From positions 1 through 47,951 of the forward strand of contig NZ_BPRC01000033.1 in NCBI RefSeq assembly GCF_022179725.1: a DNA stretch of 47,951 nucleotides, in the 5' to 3' direction. The position numbers were made by a program, and so were the translations under genes. Below, one piece after another: positions 32,135 to 40,602 of the stretch (position 1 is the first letter of the stretch; every line of letters starts with the position of its first letter). The notes beneath the pieces were generated by a model. The model searched no databases, was not told where the DNA came from, and was given only the letters and a program-made list of their open reading frames with translations. The DNA comes from Methylorubrum aminovorans. Lineage in GTDB: Bacteria; Pseudomonadota; Alphaproteobacteria; Rhizobiales; Beijerinckiaceae.

Positions 32135-33613
32135 TTACGCCGAGGCCAGCGGCTTCGACACGTCCTCCAGCGACTTGCCCTCGGCCGCCGTGCCCCAGAC
32201 CCAGCCGACCACGGCCGCCACCGCCATCAGGGCCGCACCGATGAAGTAGCCGACCAGCACGAGGTCGCGCGAGCCGGTCTCGACCAGGGCGCCGAACAGG
32301 AGCGGGCCGGAGACGCCGCCGATGCCGGTGCCGATGGCGTAGAAAGCGGCGATCGCCAGCGCCCGGATCTCGAGCGGGAACGTCTCGGCCACCGTCAGGT
32401 AGGCGGAACTCGCGGCCGCCGAGGCGAAGAAGAACACGCCCATCCAGGCCGCCGTCTGGCCCCAGGGGCCGAGCAGGTCGGCGCGGAAGACGAGGCCGAC
32501 GACGACGAGCAGCACCGCCGAGATGCCGTAGGTCAGGCCGATCATCGGGCGCCGGCCCACCGTGTCGAACAGCCGCCCCAGCAGCAGCGGGCCGAGGAAG
32601 GAGCCCAGCGCGAAGGGCAGCAGATACCAGCCGACATCGCCGCCGGGCACGTCGTAGAAGCGCTCCAGCACCAGGGCGTAGGTGAAGAACAGGGCGTTGT
32701 AGAAGAAGGCCTGGGCGATCATCAGCGCCAGCCCGACCATGGTCTGGCGGCGGCTCGTGACGAACATCGCCTGCGCCACCTCGGACAGCGGCGTGTGGCT
32801 GCGGACCTTGAGCTTGAGGCGCCGCGACGGGTCGGGCGGGGGCAGGGTGATGCCCTCGTCCGTGAAGCGCTTCTCGATACCCGTCACCACCCGGTCGGCC
32901 TCCGCGGCGTAGCCGTGGGTGACGAGCCAGCGCGGGCTCTCGGGGATCCAGGTGCGCAAGAGCAGGATCACGAGGCCGATGCCGCCGCCGACGAAGAAGG
33001 CGATGCGCCAGCCCCAGGCCGGGTCGATCCATTCCGGGCGCAGGAGCGCGATCGACAGGAAGGAGCCGAGCGCCGCGCCGATCCAGAACGAGCCGTTGAT
33101 GACGAGGTCTGTCCAGCCGCGGACGCGGGCCGGGATCAGCTCCTGGATGGTCGAGTTAATCGCGGTGTACTCGCCGCCGATGCCCGCCCCCGTGAGGAAG
33201 CGGAACAGGCAGAAGCTGTAGATATTCCACGACAGGCCCGTGGCCGCGGTCGCCGCGAGGTAGAGGGCCAGCGTGATGAAGAACAGCTTCTTTCGCCCGA
33301 TCCGGTCGGTGAGCCAGCCGAAGCCGACGGCGCCGACGACGGCACCGATGAGGTAGGAACTCGCCGCCAGGCCGACATCGAACTCGGTGAACGACATCGG
33401 CTCCTTGCGCAGCGCCCCGACGAGGGCGCCCGCCAGGGTCACTTCGAGCCCATCGAGCACCCAGGTGATGCCGAGCGCGACGATGACGAGGGTGTGGAAG
33501 CGGCCGAAGGGCAGGCGGTCGAGCCGGGCGGAGATGTCGGTGTCGATCACCGTGCCGGCCGCGACGCGCTCAGGGGTCGCAGTCCCGGCCTGACCTTCCG
33601 CTCGGCTCGTCAT
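32135..33613 (-). CDS. MFS transporter, sugar-porter/metabolite type
   Basis: A 492-residue major facilitator protein with twelve predicted membrane segments. Landmark motifs are FGWLTDRIGRKKLFF between helices 2 and 3, FLTGAGIGGEYTAINS in helix 4, WIPESPRWLVTHGY after helix 6 and GRLFDTVGRRPMIG between helices 8 and 9. This is the pattern of sugar and aromatic-acid porters, but the substrate cannot be deduced. A cytosolic N-terminus of about 35 residues precedes helix 1. The ATG at 33613 gives MTSRAEGQAGTATPERV. No metabolic genes that would identify the substrate are adjacent. Confidence 0.9.
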   Translation of the reverse strand: MTSRAEGQAGTATPERVAAGTVIDTDISARLDRLPFGRFHTLVIVALGITWVLDGLEVTLAGALVGALRKEPMSFTEFDVGLAASSYLIGAVVGAVGFGWLTDRIGRKKLFFITLALYLAATAATGLSWNIYSFCLFRFLTGAGIGGEYTAINSTIQELIPARVRGWTDLVINGSFWIGAALGSFLSIALLRPEWIDPAWGWRIAFFVGGGIGLVILLLRTWIPESPRWLVTHGYAAEADRVVTGIEKRFTDEGITLPPPDPSRRLKLKVRSHTPLSEVAQAMFVTSRRQTMVGLALMIAQAFFYNALFFTYALVLERFYDVPGGDVGWYLLPFALGSFLGPLLLGRLFDTVGRRPMIGLTYGISAVLLVVVGLVFRADLLGPWGQTAAWMGVFFFASAAASSAYLTVAETFPLEIRALAIAAFYAIGTGIGGVSGPLLFGALVETGSRDLVLVGYFIGAALMAVAAVVGWVWGTAAEGKSLEDVSKPLASA

Positions 33614-33689
33614 GAACCCTCCGCTTACCCTGACTCGGCAAAAGTGTTCGCAACCCCGGCCCGGCTAGGGTCTGCAGAGGGGACGCGAC

Positions 33690-33705
33690 AGCGTTCGGAA
33701 ACGCT
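33690..33705. promoter_or_regulatory. Dyad between the MFS gene and a small divergent gene
   Basis: AGCGTT and AACGCT are separated by four bases. The dyad lies 77 bases upstream of the MFS start and 40 bases upstream of the small plus-strand gene, so it is a candidate operator for either. Confidence 0.4.
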
Positions 33706-33744
33706 TCAGGTTGTGGAATGGCCCCATTCGCCGGGCCACCCCCC

Positions 33745-34014
33745 ATGAATTTTTTCGCACACCGTTCCGTCAGAACCCTGCTTCCCCCAATGGCTGCCGG
33801 ACTGGCGGCGATGGGGGCCGTGATCGCGGTCTCCACGCTGGCCAGTGCCAGCGGGGCCGAACGCTGGGCGCTACGCCCGAAGGCGCAAACCGCTCCCGCC
33901 GAGCCCGGCCCCGCCTTGCGCGGGTCGAAGGCGATCCCCGTGTCGGAACTGCCCGGCGAGCGGCGCACGGTGCGCATCGTCTACCAGGGCTACCTGCCGG
34001 CTGAATCGCGCTAG
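33745..34014 (+). CDS. Small exported or membrane-anchored protein
   Basis: An 89-residue protein with a basic N-terminus and one hydrophobic segment (PMAAGLAAMGAVIAVSTLA), probably a signal peptide or anchor. The rest is short and basic, ending VRIVYQGYLPAESR. Its stop overlaps the convergent permease gene by four bases. The ATG at 33745 is preferred over an in-frame ATG 27 bases upstream because it gives a normal signal-peptide N-region. No family is recognised. Confidence 0.55.
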   Translation: MNFFAHRSVRTLLPPMAAGLAAMGAVIAVSTLASASGAERWALRPKAQTAPAEPGPALRGSKAIPVSELPGERRTVRIVYQGYLPAESR

Positions 34015-35159
34015 CGCCCTGTTTCCGCATCGCCCGGTTCCGAAAGCTGGCGGCCACCTTTCGGGACGATGCTCTGATGCCTGGGGTCGAGCGCCTCGCC
34101 GAGCCCGTCGCCGAGCCGGTTGAGCGCCACCAGGGTGACGACGAGGAAGCCCGCGGGCGCGGCGAGCATCCACGGCGCGGATTCGAGCGCCCGCGATCCC
34201 TCGGCGATCAACACGCCCCAGGAGGTGTCGGGCTCCTGCACGCCGAGGCCGAGGAACGACAGGAAGCTCTCCAGCAGGATCACCCGCGGCACCAGCAGGG
34301 TCGCGGCGGCGATGATCGGGCCGAGGGTGTTGGGCACGACGTGCCGGGCGATCACCGCGCGCGACGACAGCCCCAGGGCGTAGGCGGCGCGGACGAAGTC
34401 GCGGCCCCTCAGGCTCAGCGTCTGGGTGCGGACGATGCGGGCCATGTCGAGCCACTCGACCGCCGCCACCGCGACCAGCACCAGCCACAGCCCGGCGCGG
34501 AAGAACACCAGCAGCATGATGACGAGGAACACGAAGGGCAGGGCGTAGAGGATGTCGAGGAGGCGCATCATCAGCGCATCGACCGTGCCCCCGGCCATGC
34601 CGGAGACCGCGCCGTAGGCGACGCCGATGAGGAGCGCGGCGAGCGCCGCGGTCAACCCGATCAGCAGGGAGACCTGCCCCGCCGCGAGGCAGCGGGTGAG
34701 GAGGTCGCGCCCCAGCCCGTCGGTGCCGAGAACGAAATAGCGTTTCCGGATCGGCACCTCGGCCACGATCCGGCGGTCGTCGGCGGAGCGCTCCAGCACC
34801 CTGGCCTCGCCGAACAGGCCGGAGCGGGACAGCAGGCGGAAGGCGCGCGTGTCGATGGGTTTGTCCGCGGTCAGCGTCAGCCGAACCCGGTCGCCCTCCT
34901 GCGCCACGTCCTCCAGCGTCACCCGCATCCGGAAGGCGAGGCGTTGCAGCGCCGGGCGCAGCTCGTCGGGCTGCGGATGGGCGGTGAGGCTCGGGGGCAC
35001 CCGGACGAAGTCCGGATAAATCCGCTCCGGCGGATGGCCGGTGAGAGACGGGCCGATCAGGCAAGCGAGCACGATCAGCACGAGGCTCGCCAGCGCCGCT
35101 ACCGCCGACCGGTCGCGGGCGAGGCGGCGGCGGGCGAGACGGGCGAGCGCGAGGCTCAT
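34011..35159 (-). CDS. Oligopeptide-type ABC transporter permease (OppC/DppC-like)
   Basis: A 382-residue permease. One membrane segment near the N-terminus (AVAALASLVLIVLACLIGP) is followed by an unusually long non-membrane stretch of about 90 residues, then five more segments of the BPD_transp_1 core. The EAA-type loop that contacts the ATPase is LSLRGRDFVRAAYALGLSS. GTDGLGRDLLTRCLAAGQVS is typical of OppC proteins. The start ATG overlaps the stop of the OppB-like gene as ATGA. With the binding protein and the other permease it should form an importer for peptides or similar solutes. Confidence 0.9.
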   Translation of the reverse strand: MSLALARLARRRLARDRSAVAALASLVLIVLACLIGPSLTGHPPERIYPDFVRVPPSLTAHPQPDELRPALQRLAFRMRVTLEDVAQEGDRVRLTLTADKPIDTRAFRLLSRSGLFGEARVLERSADDRRIVAEVPIRKRYFVLGTDGLGRDLLTRCLAAGQVSLLIGLTAALAALLIGVAYGAVSGMAGGTVDALMMRLLDILYALPFVFLVIMLLVFFRAGLWLVLVAVAAVEWLDMARIVRTQTLSLRGRDFVRAAYALGLSSRAVIARHVVPNTLGPIIAAATLLVPRVILLESFLSFLGLGVQEPDTSWGVLIAEGSRALESAPWMLAAPAGFLVVTLVALNRLGDGLGEALDPRHQSIVPKGGRQLSEPGDAETGR

Positions 35160-36079
35160 GCGGACAGCCTCACCCGGGGGTCGAGGGCGGCGGCGATCAG
35201 GTCGCCGATCAGGTTGAAGACGATCACCAGCACCGCCACCAGGATCACCGTGCCCATCACCAGGGTGTAATCGCGGTTGAGCGCGCCCTCGACGAAGTAG
35301 CGCCCGATACCGGGCAGGCCGAAGATGGTCTCGACCACCACCGAGCCGGTCATCAGCCCCGCCGCCAGCGGCCCCAGCGTCGCGACCACGGGGAGCAGTG
35401 CGCCGCGCAGGGCATGCCGGGCGATGCGGGCGCGCGACAGCCCCATGGCGCGCTGCGTGCGGATATGGGGCTGGATCAGCACCTCGCCGAGCGAGGCGCG
35501 GGTGAGCCGGGCGATGCCCGCCGCGTGGGGCAAAGCGAGAGTGAGCACCGGCAGGACGAGGTTTTTCGGATTTCCGTCGGCCCAGCCGCCGACGGGGAGC
35601 CAGGCGAGCCCGAGGCCGAACACGATCTGGAACAGGGGGGCGGTGACGAAGCTCGGCACCGCGAGCCCGAGGGAGGCGGCGAGCCCCACCAGACGGTCAG
35701 CCGCCCCGCCGCGGTTGAGCGCGGCGACGCTTCCCAGCGCCAGGCCGAGGGCCAGCGCGAGGACGAGCGCGAGGCCGCCGAGCGTCACCGAGACCGGCAG
35801 GCCGCGGGCGAACAGGTCGGTGACCGTGAGGTCACGAAAGGTGAAGGAGGGGCCGAGATCGCCCCGTAACAGGCTCAGGAGGTAGCGCCCGAACTGCACG
35901 ATGAGCGGCTGGTCGAGGCCGTAGACCCGGCGCAGGTTCTCCATCGCCGCCGGCGGCAGCGGCCGCTCCAGATCGAACGGGCCGCCCGGCGCCAGCCGGA
36001 TCAGGAAGAAGCTACCCGTCACCACGAGGAACAGCGTCGGCAGGCTCTGGGCGATCCGGTGGGCGATGAGGGCGATCAC
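35156..36079 (-). CDS. Oligopeptide-type ABC transporter permease (OppB/DppB-like)
   Basis: A 307-residue permease of the OppB family, with six membrane segments starting HRIAQSLPTLFLVVTGSFFL. Family features are RLAPGGPFDLERPLPPAAME, LRRVYGLDQPLIVQFGRYLL, the EAA-type loop HIRTQRAMGLSRARIARHAL and the C-terminal GLPGIGRYFVEGALNRDYTL. The ATG at 36079 overlaps the stop of the binding-protein gene as ATGA, and its stop overlaps the OppC-like start in the same way, so translation of the three should be coupled. Confidence 0.92.
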   Translation of the reverse strand: MIALIAHRIAQSLPTLFLVVTGSFFLIRLAPGGPFDLERPLPPAAMENLRRVYGLDQPLIVQFGRYLLSLLRGDLGPSFTFRDLTVTDLFARGLPVSVTLGGLALVLALALGLALGSVAALNRGGAADRLVGLAASLGLAVPSFVTAPLFQIVFGLGLAWLPVGGWADGNPKNLVLPVLTLALPHAAGIARLTRASLGEVLIQPHIRTQRAMGLSRARIARHALRGALLPVVATLGPLAAGLMTGSVVVETIFGLPGIGRYFVEGALNRDYTLVMGTVILVAVLVIVFNLIGDLIAAALDPRVRLSA

Positions 36080-37674
36080 GGATCGAGCCGGAGATAGCGG
36101 GTGGGGGCGACGTTGCGGATGTTCGGATGCATCCCGTGCAGCCGCGGCGAGATCAGTGCCTTCGAGCGGTAATGCAGCAGCGGCAGCCAGGGCAGTTCGT
36201 CGAGCACGATTTCTTCCGCCTCGAACAGCATCCGCGCGCGAACTTCGACGTCGCGCTCCCCTGCGGCTCGGCTGAGCAGACCGTCGAAGCGCGGATTCGA
36301 CCAGCGTCCCGCGTTGAAGCCGTCATTGCCGGTGCGGAGCAGGAACAAGAAGTTCTGCGGGTCGGAGTAATCCGCGACCCAGGACATCCGGGCGAGGTCG
36401 AAGAGACCGCCGTCGCGCAGATAGGCGAAGTGGGTCTTGGCGTCGGTGGAGACGAAGCGGGTCTCGACGCCGATGCCGCGCCATGCATCCGCCAGCGCGA
36501 TCGCCGTGTTACGGTTGTTGTCGGTGACGTTGAAGCGATACTCGACCCGCAGCGGGTTGCCCGGTCCGTAGCCGGCCTGCGCCAGAAGCCGCAAAGCCTC
36601 CTCCTCGCGGTCGATCGGTCCGTCCTCGCGCCCCGGCAGGAGCGGCGGCGGCAGGGCGTTGTCGAGGCCCGGCGGGCAGAAGGAATAGGCCGGGGCCATG
36701 GTCTGCCCCCACACGATCTCGGCCAGGAACTCGCGGTCGATGGCGAGCGACAGGGCGCGGCGCACCCGCGAGTCGTCGAAGGGCTTCTTCCGCAGGTTGA
36801 AGGCGATGGCGAGAAGGCCGAGCCCCGGCCCGAGCCGCACCTGCGCACCGAAGCGCTGCTTCAGCGAGGCGATCTGGTCGGCGGGCAGGTCGGAGAGGGA
36901 ATCGATCTCGCCGGCCGCAAAGCGCCGCACCGCCGCGGCAAGATCCGGGGTCGGGACGAAATCGACCCGCTCGATCGGGATCGCGGCGGCGTCGCGGTGA
37001 TGCGGGTTTTTCGTGAGCGTGATGCGGTCGTTCGGCACCCAATCGACCAGGGCGTAGGGGCCGTTCGAGACGAGGTTGCCGGGCCGCGCGAAGGCATCGC
37101 CCCAGCGCTCCAGGGACGGGCGGTGGACCGGCAGGGAGGTCTGGTGGGTGAGGAGTTCGAGCAGGTAGGGGACCGGCTCGGCGAGCCCGATCTCCAACGT
37201 GCCGGGATCGGGGGCCGCCACGGCCATCGTCTCCGGCGGCTGCGCGCCCGCATTGACGGCCGCCGCGCCGCGGATCGGGAACAGCACCTCGGCGTATTTC
37301 GCCGCCGTCTTCGGATCGAGGATGCGGCGCAGGGAAAACAGGAAGTCGTCGGCCGTGACCGCATCGCCATTCGACCAGCGCCCGTCGGGGCGCAAGACGA
37401 AGCGGTAGGTGAGGCGGTCGGCGGAGACGGTCCAGCGCGCGGCCATGCCGGGAATGATGGCGCCGCGATTGTCGTAGGTCAGCAGGCCCTCGAACAGGTC
37501 GCGCAGGAGATGCGCCTCGGCCACCGTCGAGGTCTTGTGCGGATCGAGCGTTTCCGGGTCGGCGTCGTTGCCGCGGCGGTAGACGGGGGAGGCCGCCCGC
37601 GCGGGGGCGGGCAGGGTGAGCCCGGCGGCCCAAGCTGCGCCGCCGCGCAGGACGGTGCGCCGGAGGAAGGTCAT
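36076..37674 (-). CDS. Peptide-type ABC transporter substrate-binding protein (OppA/SBP family 5)
   Basis: A 532-residue periplasmic solute-binding protein. The N-terminus MTFLRRTVLRGGAAWAAGLT is a probable Tat or Sec signal. The mature protein opens with RGNDADPETLDPHKTSTVAE, typical of SBP family 5, and continues with WRFVLRPDGRWSNGDAVTAD-like sequence (FVLRPDGRWSNGDAVTADDF). The ligand, probably a peptide or similar molecule, cannot be predicted. The start at 37674 was chosen because a longer frame would precede the signal peptide with non-typical residues and run through a palindromic repeat. It is first in the importer operon; ATPase genes are not in this window. Confidence 0.92.
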   Translation of the reverse strand: MTFLRRTVLRGGAAWAAGLTLPAPARAASPVYRRGNDADPETLDPHKTSTVAEAHLLRDLFEGLLTYDNRGAIIPGMAARWTVSADRLTYRFVLRPDGRWSNGDAVTADDFLFSLRRILDPKTAAKYAEVLFPIRGAAAVNAGAQPPETMAVAAPDPGTLEIGLAEPVPYLLELLTHQTSLPVHRPSLERWGDAFARPGNLVSNGPYALVDWVPNDRITLTKNPHHRDAAAIPIERVDFVPTPDLAAAVRRFAAGEIDSLSDLPADQIASLKQRFGAQVRLGPGLGLLAIAFNLRKKPFDDSRVRRALSLAIDREFLAEIVWGQTMAPAYSFCPPGLDNALPPPLLPGREDGPIDREEEALRLLAQAGYGPGNPLRVEYRFNVTDNNRNTAIALADAWRGIGVETRFVSTDAKTHFAYLRDGGLFDLARMSWVADYSDPQNFLFLLRTGNDGFNAGRWSNPRFDGLLSRAAGERDVEVRARMLFEAEEIVLDELPWLPLLHYRSKALISPRLHGMHPNIRNVAPTRYLRLDP

Positions 37675-37694
37675 CGGGTCATCATTTGCCACAG

Positions 37695-37726
37695 CATCCC
37701 CTCTCCCCGCTGGCGAGAGGAGGGGA
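37695..37726. repeat. Short GC-rich palindrome, family A copy 5
   Basis: catcccctctccccg pairs imperfectly with gcgagaggagggga. It lies between the GlcG-like gene and the importer operon, both on the minus strand. Confidence 0.7.
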
Positions 37727-37763
37727 CACGCGGCGCGTGCCTTCAAACACGGCCTTCAGACCC

Positions 37764-38201
37764 TCAAGCCCCCGTATCCCCCTTCAGCCCCGCCGCCTCG
37801 ATGCCGGCCAGCGCGCAGATCTCGTCATTGTCGGAGGTGTCGCCGGAGACGCCGACCGCGCCGAGCAGGCGGCCGCCAGCATCGCGGATCAGCACGCCGC
37901 CGGGCACCGGCACCAGGGCATCCGGGCCGACGAGGTGGCTCACCGCGGCCACGAAATGCGGCTGCTCCTCGGCGCGCTTGGCGATCGCCCGCGAGCCGAG
38001 GCCGAGCGCGAGCGCGCCGTTGGCCTTGCCGCGGGCGATCTCCGCCCGGCGCAGCGAGGTGCCGTCCTCGGCCGCGAGGCACTTGAGCGCGCCGCGGGCG
38101 TCGTAGACGACCACCGCCAGCGGCTTGAGATTCCGTTCGCGGGCGGTCTTCAGGGCGGTCGCCACGAGGGTCTGGGCGGCGGCGAGCGTCAGGTCGGTCA
38201 T
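37764..38201 (-). CDS. GlcG/HbpS-like heme-binding-family protein
   Basis: A 145-residue single-domain protein of the GlcG/HbpS family. Characteristic segments are LTLAAAQTLVATALKTARER, KPLAVVVYDARGALKCLAAE, RAEIARGKANGALALGLGSR and GGVLIRDAGGRLLGAVGVSG. Family members bind heme or sit in glycolate-oxidase operons, but their biochemical role is often unclear. The ATG at 38201 has GAGGA seven bases upstream. A two-fold symmetric motif with an extra half site lies just upstream. It is followed, after the family A palindrome, by the ABC importer operon. Confidence 0.88.
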   Translation of the reverse strand: MTDLTLAAAQTLVATALKTARERNLKPLAVVVYDARGALKCLAAEDGTSLRRAEIARGKANGALALGLGSRAIAKRAEEQPHFVAAVSHLVGPDALVPVPGGVLIRDAGGRLLGAVGVSGDTSDNDEICALAGIEAAGLKGDTGA

Positions 38202-38204
38202 CGA

Positions 38205-38248
38205 ATGTCCTCGCGGATGTCCTCGAAGGATTGTGTCGTCGAGGACAT
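38205..38248. promoter_or_regulatory. Operator-like repeats upstream of the GlcG-like gene
   Basis: ATGTCCTCGA (38217-38226) and TCGAGGACAT (38239-38248) form a perfect ten-base dyad with a 12-base spacer. A third copy, atgtcctcg, lies at 38205-38213 and covers the ribosome-binding site of the GlcG-like gene. The arrangement suggests a repressor site. Confidence 0.6.
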
Positions 38249-38280
38249 GCACCGGCGGGACCGGTTGTGCCAAGCGCGCC

Positions 38281-38733
38281 TCAGGCGACCGTCACCTCGG
38301 TGCGCACGGAATTGGCGATGAAGCAGGTCTGGTGCGCCTCTTCGTGGAGGGCGGCGAGCCGCTCCGCGTCGGGCGCCGGGCCGGCCCATTCGATGCGCGG
38401 ATGCAGCACCACCCGCGTCACCGCCTGTCGGCCGGGGGCGATCTCCGCCATCGTGCCCTCGGCATGATCGCGATAGGTGCGGGCGGAGAAGCCCGCGAGC
38501 CGGGCGACGTGGAGGAAGCTCAGCATGTGGCAGGAGGAGAGCGCTGCCACCAGCATCTCCTCGGGGTCGACCGCCGACGCCACCGCCCACTTGCCGACGA
38601 CGTGGGGCGAGGCCGAGCCCGCGAGTTCGACGCCGCCATCGAAGCGCAGGGTGTGTCCCCGGCTATAGCGCCCGGCGGCGAAATCCTCGCCCGCCGCGAG
38701 CGCCCAGCGAACATCCGCAGTGTAGGTCGCCAT
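38281..38733 (-). CDS. OsmC family peroxidase
   Basis: A 150-residue OsmC/Ohr-fold protein that should reduce organic hydroperoxides with two active cysteines. These are Cys68 in LVAALSSCHMLSF and Cys136 in HQTCFIANS. The N-terminal half contains GRYSRGHTLRFDGGVELAGS. Its variant motif (SSCHM rather than the AACF type of Ohr) fits the broader OsmC group, so the physiological reductant is uncertain. The ATG at 38733 has GAGAGG upstream. It diverges from the RibD/DHFR-like gene with 136 bases between starts. Confidence 0.9.
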   Translation of the reverse strand: MATYTADVRWALAAGEDFAAGRYSRGHTLRFDGGVELAGSASPHVVGKWAVASAVDPEEMLVAALSSCHMLSFLHVARLAGFSARTYRDHAEGTMAEIAPGRQAVTRVVLHPRIEWAGPAPDAERLAALHEEAHQTCFIANSVRTEVTVA

Positions 38734-38869
38734 GGTGCCTCTCCCTCTCTGCCGCCACCAGCCTATCTGCGGCGCCATGCCCGGCAAAGGCGTCCGGAGC
38801 GGCCCTGGCCGGCGGGTCGAGGCGGTCTAGTTCCGGCCTTCGATCCCGAACAGCAGGAAGCCCGCCGCC

Positions 38870-39586
38870 ATGGCCGACACCTCGGAGCGCCCCTACGTCC
38901 TGTGCCACATGACGACCTCGGTCGATGGCCGCATCAAGGTCCGGCGCTGGACCACCATCGACGCGGATTCGCACTACGAGGCGGTCCACAAGCGGCTGAA
39001 GGGCGATGCCTGGATGTGCGGGCGCATCACCATGCAGGGCTATGCCGACAGCGCAAAACCTCTCGCGTCCGCACCGCCGGACGATCCGGCGTCGCGCGAG
39101 GACCACGTCGCCCGCACCGACGCCGCCGGCTACGCGGTGGCGCTCGATGCCCGCGGCGCGATGGATTGGGGTGCGCGCAACGACATCGAGGGCGATCACG
39201 TCATCGTGCTCACCACGGGACAGGCCTCCGACGACCGCTTGCGCCGCCTGAAGGCAGGGGGCCAGTCCTACATCATCGCCGGCGAGCACGCGGTCGATTT
39301 CGCCCTGGCGCTGAAGAAGCTCAAGCGCCTGTTCGGCATCGAGCGGCTGCTGGTCGAGGGCGGCGGGCGCATCAACGGCTCGATGCTCAAGGCCGGGCTC
39401 GTGGACGAACTCAGCCTGCTGCTCGCACCCGCCATCGACGGCGTGATCGGCACGCCGGCCCTGTTCGACTTCGAGGGCGGAGAGGAAGAGTCCATGGGCT
39501 CGCGGCGCCGCCTCACGCGCACCGCCTGCGAGCCGTTCGACGACGGTACCGTCTGGCTGCGCTACCGGATCGAGACGGTGGGCTGA
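38870..39586 (+). CDS. RibD C-terminal/dihydrofolate-reductase-fold reductase
   Basis: A 238-residue protein of the RibD_C type, with a DHFR-like fold. The N-terminus YVLCHMTTSVDGRIKVRRW, the GDAWMCGRITMQGYADS segment and LLVEGGGRINGSMLKAGLVD are the family hallmarks. Members reduce pyrimidine or pterin-like substrates using NADPH. As there is no deaminase domain, this is not full RibD; the substrate is not known. The ATG at 38870 begins MADTSERPYV. Its 3' end overlaps the alpha/beta hydrolase on the other strand by 25 bases. Confidence 0.88.
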   Translation: MADTSERPYVLCHMTTSVDGRIKVRRWTTIDADSHYEAVHKRLKGDAWMCGRITMQGYADSAKPLASAPPDDPASREDHVARTDAAGYAVALDARGAMDWGARNDIEGDHVIVLTTGQASDDRLRRLKAGGQSYIIAGEHAVDFALALKKLKRLFGIERLLVEGGGRINGSMLKAGLVDELSLLLAPAIDGVIGTPALFDFEGGEEESMGSRRRLTRTACEPFDDGTVWLRYRIETVG

Positions 39587-40602
39587 TCCCGCCTCTCGCG
39601 GTGGGCGGCGAGGAAGGCGTCATAGGCGCCTGTCACCGCCGCCCGATCCTCGAAATGTGGGAAGGCGCCGGTGGGCAGCCGCCGGATCGTCCAGTTCGAG
39701 CGGCCAGCCACCTCGCTGACATAGCGGTAATCGACGAAGTCGCCCCGCGCCCCGTGGACCATGAAAATCGGAAGCGTCAGCGCCTCGTAGACCCGCGTGG
39801 TGTCGTCGGGGAACAGGTAACCGGAGAGGAATGAGAACGGCGCGTGCTCGGCCCCCGGCTGATGCGCCGAGAGCTGGTCGTAGGCGAGCAGGCCCTCGTC
39901 GATGTCGCGGCTGCCCCAGGTCTTTTCCAGGAAGAAGCGCATGCTCGGTCGGCTCACCAGCGCGTCGAAGAGCGGGCGGCCCCAGAGCGGGAAGGCGGCG
40001 AGCTGCCGCGCCAGCGGCTTGCCGCGGTTGGCGTCTTTGGGTCCGTATCCCGACAGCCGGGCGTCGAAGCCGGTCGGGCTGATGAGGCCGAGGGTCGCGA
40101 ACAGGTCCGGCCGCTCCAGCGCGGCGCGGGCGAGATAGGCGCAGGGGAGCGAGAGCGCGATCGCGTCGAGCGCGGCGCCGCCGTGGCGGCCGGCGATCTC
40201 GGCCGCCGCGTCGAGGATCGCGTCGGTCATCAGCCGGGGCGTGTAGATCCGGTCCGCCCGCTCGGAATGGCCGAAGCCCGGCAGTTCGAGCGCGTAGACC
40301 GGGCGGTACCGCCGGTAATGCTCGTAGAGCGGCTTGACCTCGTAGGCGTTGGCCGCCGCGTTGACCGAGTGGATCAAGAGAAGTGGCCGTCCGCCCTGGG
40401 CATCCGAGGCGTAGAGGTTCACCCGTCCGGAGCGCGTGCGCAGGGTGCTCCGCCGCCCCGGCAGGGCCGGGGGCAGGGGGCCGGCCCGGTTCAGCCCGAG
40501 ATGGCTCCAGGCGATCCAGGCGCCGGCCGCGGCGAGCGGCAGCAGGGCGAAGGCGCCGACCTTGCCGCTGCGACGGGTCACGGGATGGCTCGGGCCGCGC
40601 AT
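39562..40602 (-). CDS. Alpha/beta hydrolase with altered nucleophile elbow
   Basis: A 346-residue alpha/beta-hydrolase-fold protein. An N-terminal hydrophobic segment (VGAFALLPLAAAGAWIAWSH) suggests a membrane anchor or uncleaved signal. The catalytic serine should be Ser151 in AIALSLPCAYLA, where the usual Gly-x-Ser-x-Gly is replaced by Ala-Leu-Ser-Leu-Pro. The acid is probably the Asp in GARGDFVDYRYV, and the histidine that in FPHFEDRAAV. The ATG at 40602 has a strong ribosome-binding site (GGAGG). Divergent from the MFS gene. The fold is secure, the substrate unknown. Confidence 0.85.
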   Translation of the reverse strand: MRGPSHPVTRRSGKVGAFALLPLAAAGAWIAWSHLGLNRAGPLPPALPGRRSTLRTRSGRVNLYASDAQGGRPLLLIHSVNAAANAYEVKPLYEHYRRYRPVYALELPGFGHSERADRIYTPRLMTDAILDAAAEIAGRHGGAALDAIALSLPCAYLARAALERPDLFATLGLISPTGFDARLSGYGPKDANRGKPLARQLAAFPLWGRPLFDALVSRPSMRFFLEKTWGSRDIDEGLLAYDQLSAHQPGAEHAPFSFLSGYLFPDDTTRVYEALTLPIFMVHGARGDFVDYRYVSEVAGRSNWTIRRLPTGAFPHFEDRAAVTGAYDAFLAAHRERRDQPTVSIR

